This document shows positions 23,508 to 35,846 of a stretch of 64,000 nucleotides of DNA, piece after piece. The stretch's first letter is position 1; every line of letters begins with the position of its first letter. The translations under genes and the position numbers were made by a program. The stretch spans positions 1 through 64,000 of the forward strand of contig JNEU01000874.1 in assembly GCA_000697475.1 (NCBI GenBank). Direction: 5' to 3'. Under the pieces are notes generated by a model. It did not search any database. It was given only the letters and a program-made list of their open reading frames with translations, and was not told the origin of the DNA. The DNA comes from Lichtheimia corymbifera B2541 (Eukaryota; Mucoromycota; Mucoromycetes; Mucorales; Lichtheimiaceae).

Positions 23508-26500
23508 TTACATGGCTGCTTGATCCATTACACGAGCAACATCCCATTGGGCTGCCTCTAGTTGCTTTGAAGCTGTATCATGATCCATAAATCCAAAGTC
23601 CATAATATATGCAATCTTGGCAGCCTGAACCAGTCGGCTGTAATGGTGATGCCAAGCTTCATCGACATGGAAAGCCACTTGACGTTGTTTGGATCGATCG
23701 ACTTGCTTGATGCGAATAACAAATCCACTGCTAATAGGCCTGTGATCGGATGCCAGGACTTCATGTCGCTGATAGAACAAATTGTGTGCGTCACGAGATC
23801 GATACAAGATACGATCACACCATGCAGGTACCCGTTTCTTTTCAGATCGATCATAATAATCAGTGCCTGGATCGTACTTGTAAGTCGGCAAAAAGTCAAT
23901 GCGTGGTTCGTTAAACAAAAGTAACTTGAAGAGTGGGTTGGTAATGCGTTGCTTGAGGAGTTGGTCTTCACGTTGAAGTGCATCAAAGCTTTGCTCTGGA
24001 TCATAACCCGCCAGGAGTTGTAGCACACGCTCACGGCTCATATTGATGCGATAATTGAGATCACCCGATAAGAAACAATGTTCATGGTCCAAGATCATAC
24101 TGCCATCACCACCATTGGCAAAGATGCCTGCGTCATTGTTTTCAAAGGCATGGAATTCGGCTGTTTGCAATATGCCTTCTGCGTCTGAATTGCGCTGCTG
24201 TGTATGTGATTGACCTGCAGCCAAGTGACAATTGACAAAGCACAATGTCGAATCTTGAACACGAAAACGGATAGCGATTCCACCCTTGTTGCCATGCAAA
24301 CTCTTGTGCATCACCTTGAGACCTGTCTTGACCACAGTGGATTCCACCAAAGAGACATGGCGTAACTCGCTGGTTTTGACAAAGATGCAACTAAACAGGC
24401 CCACAAGCTGGTCGGTTTTGATCACCGTGTATTCATTGTATGGATGCGTTTCATAGATCAATTGCACCAGGTAATCATGCCATAGGCTGTATCGATGTGT
24501 GAGCAGCTCATTGGCCTCCTGCAAGGTATCCACTTTTTTTCGTGATGCAAACAAGGACCCTGCATTAAAAAATATGATGTTAACAAATAGATCGCCAATG
24601 CATTGCATAGGTTTACTCACGTGCTGTTTGTTTCTTTGACTCGAGATCCACAATTTCTTGAATGCCCACGACAATGATATCCGGATCCTCCATACTTGCA
24701 AGCCATTCTCGTATCCTTTGATCATCGCTGGCAGAAAGCTTCTCTGGCTTGTTGGCATCAATATTCCAAGAACAAATCAACAAATTCATATCCCGCTCTG
24801 TGCAATAATCATGCTTGTATTGGGCCATTTGATGATCTATAAAATCAAAAAATCAATAAATACCCTCATTGAATAAATACCACCATCCCATTTTACCTTT
24901 CCAATGTTCGGGTAAAAGACCATCCCATAACGCTACGTAGCCATGTGAATCGGCACTGACCACCTGTACAGTTTCATCACCCAGGGCAATACCAATATCC
25001 TCCACTTGAAGACTGACAATGGCACTGTGATGTGCTCTCCATGCCTTGATTACCACCCAGCGTTCCGGACGTGTATCGTAAACATAAATCATGCCTGTAT
25101 TGTAGCCCATCCAAAGGTAGTACTCGCCCACAGCGACCATGGCAGTGATACCATACATGGAAACCATCATTGTCTCGCGCTTCTCGAGTGTAAACGCATC
25201 CCATATACTGACTTTGCCATTGTCATGCGCAACAAACACCTTTCCAGGATGATGGGACATGGTAGCCATTTGTGTAATATTGCCGAGATCATTGGGAATC
25301 CGAATGCGTTTCTCCTCTTCAGACTGATGCGTGCTGCCATGTTCGGGGAACATTTGTAATGTACGACCTGAAGCCATCCATAAATCACGACCACGTAGCA
25401 ACGCAGTAACGGATCGCGGCATCACCATGCGCTGTTCCTTGATATGCATATCATACGCGTCCCATATACACAGCAATCCACTTTCATCGATTGTCCACAA
25501 TTCAGTGTTGCGATAGCGAAGCATGGCTGTAATGGCTTGTTGCTGTTGTTGTAACTTTTCGATCGTGCGTCCAGAAAGCGTATCAACGACGAGTAATTCA
25601 CCATCGCGGTGTCCAATCCATAATTGTGTGCCTTCATCACGTGGATGGCGTGGTGGTGCAAATGCTAACGCGCTGACCTTGTCGTTGGTCTCACCAGGAT
25701 TGGCATCGATTGAATATAAACATTGGCTGGTGTCCGTATTCCAGATACGTGTTTCATGAGCCCCTGTAGCCAAACATGCACCTTGTACAGCAATAGCACG
25801 TATGGTACCCCGATGACCGGTTGGAATACGTCGATCACGTCCATTGATAAAAGGTTTCTTGCGTGATGCTTCACTCAAATCTGGATAAACACCAGTGGCA
25901 TGGGAGAAATTCTTGAATGCTTTGCGTGCACTAGCTGATCTTTGGGGTGTAGAAGCAGGTGTAGCAGTACTCGTGGATCGATGATTGCTTGTTGTATGTG
26001 AACGTGCAATGACTGATGGAGAAGGTCGTGGTGGTAATACTGGCATTGTGTTGCTATGTTGTGGTTGTTGTTGATCCATTTCACTATAACTCTTTCCTAA
26101 AGCGCAGGGTCGAGGTGGTAATGATGGAGGAGATGAATCCACTGGAGATGATGTCTTTGGTATATCAATGGAACGAGCCACGCTATGGTACTTTTTGCTG
26201 GGTGGTGGAGGTGGAGGTGGAGTATGAGTGCTCCCACTTTTCTTGGCTGTAGTCGTCGAAGCATCCTTTGGAGGTGGAGGTGGTGTTCTTATGGCTGCTG
26301 CTGGTGATACACCGCTATATCGCATCTGCACTTTGCGTACAAGTTCATCATCCACTTCGCTGTCTTCACTGTTACTTGTCGCTGTGCTAGTGCAACTACT
26401 CGAGTCATCATCATCCTCATCGTCATCTGAAGCTTCTTCTTCATCACAAAAAGGGTCTTGTTGGAGAGGCGATGGTGATTCGGAAATATCTGCTACTGCT

Positions 26501-26872
26501 GCTGATGACGATGATGATAATGATGGCGACTTTGTGATATGCTGTCCTTCGAGTTGCTTTGCTATTACTGACACTGAAGACTTGGGTTCTTTTTGTTGCT
26601 GCTTATTAATACTCATGTCGACAACCACCGAGGGATCAGTAGGTGCTTTCATGGGTGTTGGCATTCGAATGGTTGCTGTTGGTGGTTTGGGTGGAATGGG
26701 TGGTGCCGATGACGCTTTATGCATTGTTCCCGAGACATTGGCGACTCGTTGAATAGGGGATCGTGGAGGTATAGGCTTTGAATTAACAGCATTCGATTGT
26801 GGTGGTGGTGGTGTTGGTGTTGGTGTTGGTGAGGAATATGAAGTATCGGGTATGACAGGCGGGGGTGATTGT

Positions 26873-26905
<33 letters not shown>

Positions 26906-27036
26906 GGTTGCTGTGGTTGCTGTTGGTGTTGTTGCTGAGGAGAAGAAGAGTTGGCTTCGTGTTGAGCCCAACGTTTCTTTAGTTCTTGGAATGAAACGGG
27001 TTGATCGTCGTCTTCATTGTCATTGTGAGGTGCCAT
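23508..27036 (-). CDS. Inositol polyphosphate 5-phosphatase with WD40-like propeller and UBA-like tail
   Basis: Three exons (27036-24897, 24836-24621, 24559-23508) give about 1135 residues. Residues 1-380 are disordered, with a polyglutamine run from a CTG-type tract and many proline clusters. About 390-710 is a beta-propeller-like region (GHRGTIRAIAVQG, TRIWNTDTSQCLYSI, LWIGHRDGELLVVDT, KVFVAHDNGKVSIWD, VSADSHGYVALWDG). From ~730 comes the 5-phosphatase domain: LICSWNID, IVVGIQEIVDLES, GNKGGIAIRF, SGDLNYRI, PAWCDRILYRS and SDHRPI, with the catalytic signature intact. It removes the 5-phosphate from phosphoinositides. The last ~40 residues (AYIMDFGFMDHDTASKQLEA, then WDVARVMD) look like a UBA domain. 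The propeller/phosphatase pairing is known in fungi and plants. Confidence 0.9.
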
Positions 27037-27325
27037 AATAGAGTATAAAAGTCGGGAAAAGGATAATCGGGTTTAGAGGAGAAACAAAGAGAGAGAGCGA
27101 AAAAGAGAGAGAGAAGAGAGAAAAGAGAGACAAAGTGACAGGACACCTAAACCAGCATTAGACACACACACACACACTACTTACACCACACACATGTGTC
27201 CTCTCTCTCTCCCCCCATTTACTTCCCCCCAACAATTACCCGGGCCGCATGCAGAAAATCTAACTAACAATGCCCTCGTCTTTATTTCCATGTTGCCATA
27301 AACAGTATTCCCTTCTCCTTTTGTG

Positions 27326-28697
27326 TCACATTGGATGTACGCTTCTTGGCATGTACAATGCTTCAAGAGACTCAATCTCCTCTTTGGTCAATTCAACTCC
27401 AAGGGCTGCAATGGCATCTTCCAAATGTCCATCCTTCGTGATTCCTACAATAGGTGCCGTAATAAATGGTTTGGAAAGCACCCATGCCAACGCAACCTTA
27501 ACATCAAAAGTAGGAAAAATGAGCAACCATATGACAGGTGGATATAAAAAAAAAAAACTCCTTACATGTGCCGGGGCAAGTCCCTTATTTTCGGCAATTT
27601 GTACCACTCGATCGACAATTGCATCGTTATTGGCTTCCGTTGCTTGATCAAACAAACGCTTGATAGCACGATCAGTAGAGGATCGTATCGATTGTCGATT
27701 CTTGCCAGTCAATAATCCTCGAGCCAATGGAGACCATCTATTATTATGATACATCGTCAGCCCATTGCGTTAAACCTATACACCACTACACTTACGGGAT
27801 CACAGCAATACCCTGATCTGCACAATAAGGCATCATTTCTCGTTCCTCTTCACGGTATATTAAATTATACATGTTTTGCATGCTGACAAAACGAGTCCAT
27901 CCATTCTTTTCGGCAATGCTGTTCATCTTTTGAAACTGCCAGGCATACATGGAGCTTGCACCAATATAACGCACTTTGCCCATTCTAACCAGATCATTCA
28001 AAGCAGACATGGTTTCTTCCATAGGTGTATACTAAACATGTGCTACTGTCAATCCTTCTTGCTCATCACCATGATGATGACGTCAACTTACTGGATCCAA
28101 CCGATGAATCTAGAATATATGCAGAGGAGGAAAAAATAAGCTACATACACGTTGTGGTTGAAACGACAAACAACATGCGTTGCATACCTGGTACAAATCG
28201 ATATAATCCAATTGCAAGCGTTCAAGGGATGCCTCTACAGCATCAAAGATATGCTTCCGTGACAATCCATATCGGTTCGCCAACACCGGATCCTGTGCAT
28301 AATTATGTCCACCCAACAAGTTGGTGCCTACTTGATCGGCTACAGGAAGATAGACTTTGGTGGCCACCACGATCCGGCTACGATCCATGTTGCATTGTTT
28401 AATGGCTTTGCCGAGAATACGCTCACTTTCACCGTTTGAATATCCATTCGCTGTATCAAAAAAGTTGATGCCAGCTTTGTACGCCCTTTCAATCATAGCC
28501 AGCGACTCCTCTTCATCCTTGACCCAACTTTGCCACTGAGAAGATCCGTAGGACATGCATCCCAGTGCTATCTTGGATACCTGTAGAATGATGCGATAAG
28601 CATGCATGTCTATATCGTGCGCAAGGTAGATCATACATACACGTAACCCCGTGTTGCCAAAGCGAACGTATTGCATCTTTGTTTCTTTTGTTGCCAT
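27326..28697 (-). CDS. Aldo/keto reductase
   Basis: Six exons (28697-28641, 28580-28188, 28109-28092, 28031-27796, 27737-27566, 27496-27326) give 348 residues. It has the TIM-barrel reductase layout: FRFGNTGL-type start, [20 protein letters not shown] with catalytic Asp and Tyr, VVATKVY with Lys, and LYQIHRLDP with His. [26 protein letters not shown] and [11 protein letters not shown] follow. It reduces carbonyls with NADPH; the substrate cannot be told. The His-containing exon is only 18 bp. A decayed relative lies just downstream on the chromosome, at 29000-29150, on the same strand and upstream of this gene's start. Confidence 0.9.
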
Positions 28698-28999
28698 AAT
28701 GTGATGTGTGTGGATGTGTGAAGAGGTAAAAGCACTCAGCAGGGGTCTTTATCATCAGCCAGCAGGTATTTATGTCTGCTCCCTTGATTACAAATCCATA
28801 GCCATGCTCGGGTTTTTATGCATCCGTATTATCCCGTTCCGTAGCATTAACCTGCTTTTACGTATCAGTGATAGGGTTCCATATCTTTTACTAGTCATAG
28901 GTGTACGCGTCCAATTCCCATAATCGGTATACGGTGACGAGTAATACGAAAACGACAAGCTACACAAAGCACAAACGCAGCATATATTGGGTTGTAAGC

Positions 29000-29150
29000 A
29001 TCTTTGAGTGGCATCATTATATAGCAAAGACAACAGGATCCGCTGTTGTGCATAATCATCATGTCCACCCGAAACGTTGGTTTTAATTTGACCGACTACA
29101 AAAGACAATACTTTGGTGGCAACCACAATCTGGCTATAACATTTTTGGAG
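29000..29150 (-). pseudogene. Decayed aldo/keto reductase fragment
   Basis: On the minus strand the segment encodes SQIVVATKVLSFVVGQIKTN, then VSGGHDDYAQ. This parallels [20 protein letters not shown] and LLGGHNYAQ of the intact reductase at 28188-28580, and the DNA is alignable too. The frame then degenerates, and neither the N-terminal barrel strands nor the catalytic His region is present. It looks like a partial duplicate that has decayed, some 0.3 kb upstream of the intact gene's start. The rest of 28698-29820 holds the intact gene's promoter and no other gene I can recognise. Confidence 0.7.
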
Positions 29151-29820
29151 GGTGACGTGATTTATTGATGTGATGCGCTTGCTCAATCGACTTTTCCTTT
29201 TTTGCCTGTTGTTCATTTTCGTGATCAAACGATGAGGGAATCCATAGGTTGGGGATGGTTTTCTGCGGGCCTATGGTATGCCCGTGTGCTTAATGCCCGG
29301 TCGGAGTCCCAAGTGAAGTGGTACTGTAGTCATGCATAACATGTTTGAGTTGTCATGGCTACCATGGTAACGCTATGTGGTGATGTCTACATCCATGCTC
29401 AAGACAATCACAATGGTTTTTTGGCTAGATCTAGTAAGACTGAAAACATGATATCGTACCTAGTGTAAACTAAAAGACCTTTGACAATGTGTAGGTAAAA
29501 CGACATTTCACGCATACTCCCATTATCAGTATCCACTACTCCAAAACCACCATGGCATTATCATCCTATGGATGTTTATGCAAGGAAGTAAACATAGACA
29601 TCATAATAAAGCGCACCATTATGGGTCGCCATCATCATATATCTCCACTTTGATGATGATCCACATCTTATTACATGCATGTGCAAGTGTGCCAAATTTG
29701 TTACCCAAAATATACATCTTCCTTCTCTTCTGGTTCTTACATAGTCGTTGCAGCTCCATATAGTGCTTGCTCGATATCATGTATCTAGAGAGGGCAGGTT
29801 TTTTTTAACACCATCAGCTA

Positions 29821-30660
29821 CTAATTCGCTTGGGGAATCAACACGTGGGGAGGTTGCTGGCAAAAGGTCTGCGGAGGAGTTTCCATGGTAACTGCCTGCG
29901 CATTGTCATGTAGACGCGAGATTTCACTTGTCGTACGTAGCAATTCTGTGCCAATCACCACGTATTGAAGATCCACATCGGCCTATGTGGTGAAAAGAAG
30001 TCAAGAAAGCACTCACTAAATCCGTTCAATGCAACGTTTACCAGCTCGTTTGCCGTGGCCAAAATGGCTCTCCGTCGATACTTATGGTACTTGCGCTGCT
30101 CGCACTGACAAAAGCGATTGAGCATGGTATAATTGGAAGCTCAAATTACTTACCTGATGAGCGCTACATAACCAAGTTACTGTGATGACATCGTTATGTG
30201 ATGGCGCGTTAAAGCCCCATCGAAAAATTCTGGCCCTAATGGGATGTCAATCGAGCATCTGGACGATAAAACGCTGTAATCGTCATATCTAAACGAGCGT
30301 TCTTGTAGCTGTGGTCATGGAATTTCTTGTTCTCATCATATTCACGCAGTCAGTGTGCTCAAAGTTGGAAACATGCAAGCCTTAAAAGCTGCTATATCAC
30401 CCTCATGCGGTCTGTAGTAAAATATGCCACGTAGTCCAACCTGGCAGATGCAGATCGAGAGGTAGCTAAACCAAAAGATTATATGAGTATGTGCTTCAGC
30501 AAGCGATATAATTAGGTCTTACGTACCTCGTTGAAAGAGCCAAACATCACAATGACAACAATGACAATGAAGGAGGAAAAAGATGACACGCTAAAGATCA
30601 TCACAAATATGAGTACAAGGATGGCTCACAAAGAGGATTACACACAATTCATGGTATACT
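29821..30660 (-). CDS. Unresolved multi-exon gene, 3' end only
   Basis: The last two exons are clear: 30104-30042 and 29982-29821 join in phase 0 and encode CEQRKYHKYRRRAILATANE, then LADVDLQYVVIGTELLRT and a Gln/Pro-rich end, closed by TAG. Upstream, 30111-30660 has several protein-like pieces in different frames (for example ARLDYVAYFTTDRMR, EYDENKKFHDHSYKNARLD, AFYRPDARLTSH) between plausible splice sites, but I could not connect them without frame conflicts. An upstream exon may reach 30759. It is either a gene with unusual splicing or one damaged by small indels. The family is not recognised. Confidence applies to the existence of a gene, not to its start. Confidence 0.4.
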
Positions 30661-30760
30661 CACATCGACTTTGGCTTTGAAGGTATGTGCTCAGCAATCG
30701 AAGAGTGATATGATGGAAGAAAAAGATGTGTGTGGGGCCACAATGATGGGCGACAGCATC

Positions 30761-30948
30761 TTTTATGTGCACGGTGGGCGTGGGTATTTCTGTGATCACT
30801 GACAAAAAATAAGAGCAAAGACTGATAAAATGCTTGTTGGGAATGGCGATGAGCTGATAAATTGTTGGGGCACCTTCACAAAGAGCATTGATTTATTTAT
30901 TGAGTATACGTGCATCAATCAGGATTTAAGGCAAACAAGGTGGCATCT

Positions 30949-30985
<37 letters not shown>

Positions 30986-31352
30986 AACAATGACGCCCAC
31001 ATGCAAGCAAAATCCTCCGGGATCTAACATTTATACCCGTAAGCGCATTCCCTTTATAAAGAAGGCCTATTGTATGTTGTGATTCAGAGTGGGATGCGTA
31101 TAGTCAAGTACTGTGACAACAATAATTCAATCACATGATTCAACAACCAACCACCAGGCGTTTGGGCCATCGGGGAATGTGAGTATATAGCATGATACAA
31201 TGAGTCATCCTTTTACTTGACACTTGCTCCACCATCAAAAGTACAAAGACTCTCCCACCTTCCACTACCCTCATCGTTGCACACATCCATTCCCCCCATT
31301 ATTGGTAAAAGAAATAGGAAAAACAAGTTATATTCAGATATGATCCGCTATC
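30761..31352. repeat. Intergenic spacer with (ATC)n microsatellite
   Basis: The spacer contains an (ATC)n run at about 30952-30981. The rest has no recognisable gene. It should hold the promoter of the unresolved gene to the left and the 3' end of the Zn2Cys6 gene to the right. Confidence 0.5.
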
Positions 31353-34050
31353 CTATTGCATTACTGGAGGCTGACGTGCTGCTTGTAAACCATACAACAT
31401 TGTTGCACCACGTCGTTGCTGAATTGTTGGCCTTTGGGACGAAGAAGAAGGATTGAATGTAGTCGCTGACGGTCCTTGTTGAGCCATAGTAGAATAAGTA
31501 GGTATGTTGAGATGTGCTGGGGACGAAGCAGCTGAAGAGGGCCGATCATCAAACATAAGTTGACCATATAACTCGGTGTCGTATAAAAAGTCGAGACTAT
31601 CAAAGTTGATGACCCCTGGTATTAACAAGTTGTTCAAATCACCTCCCTTGATGGGCATGGACGATGGCTGCTGAGGTGGTGCCTGTAACTGCGATGTGGA
31701 TGATGATACATTTAAAGACGGAAGATATCCTCCAGCAGAGGGTGGGATCGCACTAGCAGTAGGAGTAGTAGCGGTAGTAGCAGTGGGATCAATCGTAGAA
31801 ATGGTTCCACAGGGTGATGCAATGAATGACCTTGACGCATTATCATTGTCGTTGGGTGAGAGGAATGGCACAGTAGGTGGTGGCGGTGGCGGTTTCAATA
31901 AGCTGCTGTTGGAAGTGACACTCTCCTCAATGGACGAAGAAGATTGTTGTTGTTGTTGAGGTTGATACATTTGGCTGTGAGTAATCAAAAGATCCCGTGT
32001 CATGGATGATAACCTTTCACACAATGGCCAATAGGGAGCTAAATTCTTAAAGCAGAATACATCTATCAGCATAAATGTGATCTACAAACACAATATATCC
32101 AACTTACAGCATTCAATGTATGCAAAATCTGCAGTGCTCTATTGCTCTTGCGGGAGGCTTCAGGACCCTTTGAAAATGTCGATGTCATGACGACGGTCGC
32201 AAAGATATAAGCACCATAACCTAGGAAGGGAAGACCATATTCGCCACAATAATCACACACAGCTTGAATAACCCCTGTCGCTATCCGCATGCTATTCTTG
32301 CAGAGATCGATGCTGTGTTGTATAGAGATGTAGGTCGTTTGATCCACGTCTCCTGGGCGGATGTCGCTGTAAGCCAAACTGCCACGGTGCATCAATATCA
32401 AAGCTGAAGACCACAATGACCACATTGAAAGCCAAAGGTTGAAGTACATCAGGCTTGCATTTTGTGTGTGATACTCGATGTTGGAAGGTGTAAAATCAAA
32501 TCTTTCTGGTAGGCCCTCTTTCCAAGCACGTAAGCAACTCTCCAAGGCTGTAAATTCGGGCATCGGTGGCCACACCACGGCTGAAGACGACGACGTTTTT
32601 GCACGTTCAATGACGCTGTTGACTTCACCAAATATTTGCACGACCCTCATAAATTGTTGTGAAACCCCCATCAATGATTCATTCGCGATAAGGTCGCCTC
32701 CAACTGAGATGTTGCTGAATTTGGGTTCACGCATAATCATACATTCGGGAATGCTTGGTGGTGCCGAATCAATATCAGCTTTACGGAACCCTTTTGGTCG
32801 ACTTGTACCCGCAGTCGCTAATCTAGTTGTCATTGTTGTTGATGTTAGTGATCATTGTTATTGGATGACATCCACCTATCATCGATTATGACTCACATGT
32901 CAATGCAAACGATACTCCAAAAGATGCGACGACGTGTAGCCATGGCAACCAGATCGACTGTCCCGTCCTCCGCAATGATGGGCGTGCTCAAGGCCTCTTC
33001 TTTGTGTAACTCAAGCTCTTGACAGAACCTATCAAACACAATACACCCATCGTTAATCCAACATTTCCAAACAACATGAATGTTGTATCATTTACCTTAC
33101 TGCAATTTCCACATACGTCCATGCCCTAATAAGTAGTCATGGTGTTAAAAAGATAAGAAAGAAATGCTTGACTCAATACAATGCTTACTTTGATGCCTGT
33201 CCATGACCATACTCCAAGCACGCCAGGATGCCCCAAAACTGAATATTCTCCAATGTAGGTTCCAATAGAGTATCATCGATCAAAGACTTTGCTTTGGATG
33301 CAAATCGTTCGCTAACCAAGTAGGGTGGGTCGCTTAGGATACCAGGGTGTGTACAGTATCTTTACAAGGGCAAGTCAGTTTTGGTATAACGAATAGCACA
33401 GTGAATACCACATACCGAGCAGCCTTTGCCAATACACTCCATAGCAATGGCAAGGAAATGGTGTCGTTCTCAAGAGCCTCCACGAACTTTCCTCTGTGGG
33501 CGATAGGTATGACGACATTGAGATGCTTGAAGAAAATGTCGACAAGTTCCAAAACGATCTCTCGTGGTGGAAGACCATATGCCGCCTCTATCCTGCGTTG
33601 CGTCGAATCTGTAATGCCATCTCAATACATGCGCAATAAAGGAACGTTCTAATGACTCTTTTTTCTTTACCTGGAGAAATGTATGGAGCTGAGAGGAGTT
33701 TCGATTGATCATCATGCAAGAGCGGCGGCGGTGTAACTTGCCTGCCGCCACTCATTTGAGCAATTTGCTGCTTTAATTGAGCAACTTGTTCTTCGAGTAC
33801 ATGCACATGACCTTTACGAGGTCCACGCTTTTTCGTTCTCGCGTACTCACAGATCGTATTGGCTTCTTGACATATCGTGCATTCAGGCTTCGTGCTATCG
33901 CATCGTATCTAAAGTAAACGGGGAGCTTAATATAAAACATGCCAGTCAACATGTCAAGTTAACAACAACCTTCTTCTTTCTACACCTTATGCAGGCTTGA
34001 GTAACACGCATACGTTTACGATGATGATCACTAGAATCGTCGTTATCCAT
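31353..34050 (-). CDS. Zn2Cys6 fungal transcription factor
   Basis: Eight exons (34050-33970, 33908-33671, 33608-33416, 33359-33189, 33125-33096, 33028-32897, 32822-32108, 32045-31353) give about 750 residues. The N-terminus holds a binuclear zinc cluster, ACIRCRKKK then IRCDSTKPECTIC, split by an intron. A dimerisation heptad region follows (VLEEQVAQLKQQIAQM). The middle is a fungal-specific regulatory domain: LVDIFFKHLNVVIPIAHRGK, LPLLWSVLAKAAR, FWGILACLEYGHGQ, RRRIFWSIVCID, ATAGTSRPKG. The C-terminus is Gln/Pro/Ser-rich, probably activating. It is a DNA-binding regulator; the targets are unknown. For the last intron I chose a 62-bp reading (acceptor at 32046) over a 26-bp one. A donor reading GTTGTT after the first exon is weak. 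Confidence 0.88.
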
Positions 34051-34233
34051 GAGAATTGGGGAAACAGGGAAAAAGAGCAATAATTCATGCTGGATCTGCC
34101 ATGTTGGGGGGTTACAAAGAGCCTTTGCCAGGGTGCTTACTTTAAATGGGATCACATTTTATTCGTTAAACTTTTTCACTATCTGATTTTACATCCTTTT
34201 TGTTTGGGATGGGGGATTGTCAGTTGTCATGGA

Positions 34234-35294
34234 TTAAAAGCCTCCAGGGTATTGCTTGTTTTTGTCAGTGAGGGGAACATACTAAGAATCCCATAATCAG
34301 CTTTCATCTCCTCTACTGTTGTGGGAGCTTTCAACTTACCATTACACCCATTTCAGGCTTTTCTCGGATGTTTCCATGCTTATCCTTATCATAGACAATG
34401 ATCTTTTGAAGCATACCGCCTACTGGGACAAAACATCTATCATGAACGATGAGTAACAAAATCCTTCACCTCGTCGATTGTATAAAGCATACCTTCCCGG
34501 TGACTTGAGTTGACGTAGCAATTCTGTGGGTTTGTCACTTGAAGCTGCTCCTACGTGTCTGCCGAGTTGTTAGCCATGAATGAATGATATCTTTCAATGG
34601 ATAAGCTCTTCACTTACATGCAATCATAAAACTCTCCTTCAGGATAGCCTTTACGCCCATCTCCAGCAACAAACTTGACACGTCCATTCTCGAGCCAATC
34701 AGGGTGTTCTTTGCTGAGATTCCGTTCGCTTGCTTCAACCAGTTGCTCGATATGTTCGATACCAATCACTTGTCCTTCGGGTCCCACCTAGATGATATGA
34801 TGCATCAATATGCACGTCTTTCTTTTCTCCGTCCATCTTGATTTCACTCACCATCTCTGCCATGCATGCTGTCAAGTACCCTGAACCAGAACCAACGTCC
34901 AATGCTATATAGAAACATACCGTGAGTCATTTGTCCACACTTTGAGTTGCCTATTTACCTCGCATTCCGGGTTGAAGAAACTCCTCCATCATATCCAATG
35001 CATATCCATGCATATGACTATGCAATAAGCAAGAGGTCAGTGAAAGGTCGTACAGCACTTGCCATCCAAGAGATCACATACGGAGCAGAGATAGTAGCAC
35101 CATAACCGATCGACTGTGGCTCATCAAGATAGGCACCACGTGGAGCATAATCACCCCTTGAAAGCCACATCATTAGCCATGTATGTCGAAGCTAACCACT
35201 TGGCGGGTCTATACCTGTCAATTTTGTTCATTGCGTCCACGACTCGTTGCTTCGTAATGATGCCAGCTTGTTTCAAATTCTCGACTAGCTCCAT
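34234..35294 (-). CDS. PCM1: Protein-L-isoaspartate O-methyltransferase
   Basis: Eight short exons (35294-35215, 35156-35082, 35017-34959, 34904-34852, 34787-34618, 34558-34493, 34436-34340, 34281-34234) give about 215 residues, slightly under the usual ~227. MELVENLKQAGIITKQRVVD starts the domain. IGYGATISAPHMH is the hallmark substrate loop, LDVGSGSGYLTACMAEM is SAM motif I, and VGPEGQVIGIEHIEQLVE and FVPVGGMLQKI follow. It ends PL TDKNKQYPGGF-like. It methylates damaged isoaspartyl residues for protein repair. Introns are only 52-65 bp, so no long open frame exists and the gene is easy to miss. Confidence 0.92.
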
Positions 35295-35846
35295 GTTGCT
35301 TTTTCCTTGAGGGCTTTTTTAGAATGGGAAGAGAATAAAAGAAGAGCAAATAGTCTTGTTTTACCTGTACAGCGCCATGCCATGTTGGAATGTAGAAATG
35401 ACGAAAGTATAACGTGTTGTGTGTGAGTGTGAGAGAAACAAAGAACCCCATATTCTCAGCCCAGTTGCATAAAGTGTCCTTCCCAAACAATTGCATGAAT
35501 TATCCTACACACACATACCCGCATGATTCCGCACCAAATGTCACACACATGGCCTATACGAAAAGGAACGCTGCTTGCGGTATCTCGGCCAATGACTTGT
35601 CAAGGAGCACTGCTATTCTTTAATGATATCCATGTCGCCCTGTGCTTGTTTCTTTCAGAGTCCTCATTTTGCTGGAACAAAGAAAGCCCAGGAAGCGTTT
35701 TGGCTCATTCAAAAGTATACAAATTGTGGTGGTATATATTACATGCAGATGTGATCTTTGAAATGCATAAGCTGAAAACTGAAAAGGGTATGGATGGGTG
35801 GATGGCACTAGTTACAATATGTTGAAAAAGAGGGTATCAAACTACT
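35295..35846. other. Intergenic spacer upstream of the methyltransferase
   Basis: 552 bp between the isoaspartate methyltransferase start and the 3' end of the next minus-strand gene. It probably contains the promoter of the former. Open frames on either strand are short and unsupported. Confidence 0.4.

Noticed and set aside
26228..26752. 174-codon plus-strand open frame
   Set aside because: It is antisense to the low-complexity N-terminal part of the 5-phosphatase gene; the Ser/Val runs come from reversed repeats.
32082..32107. 26-bp intron in the Zn2Cys6 gene
   Set aside because: A 62-bp intron with acceptor at 32046 keeps the same frame and matches the size of the other introns.
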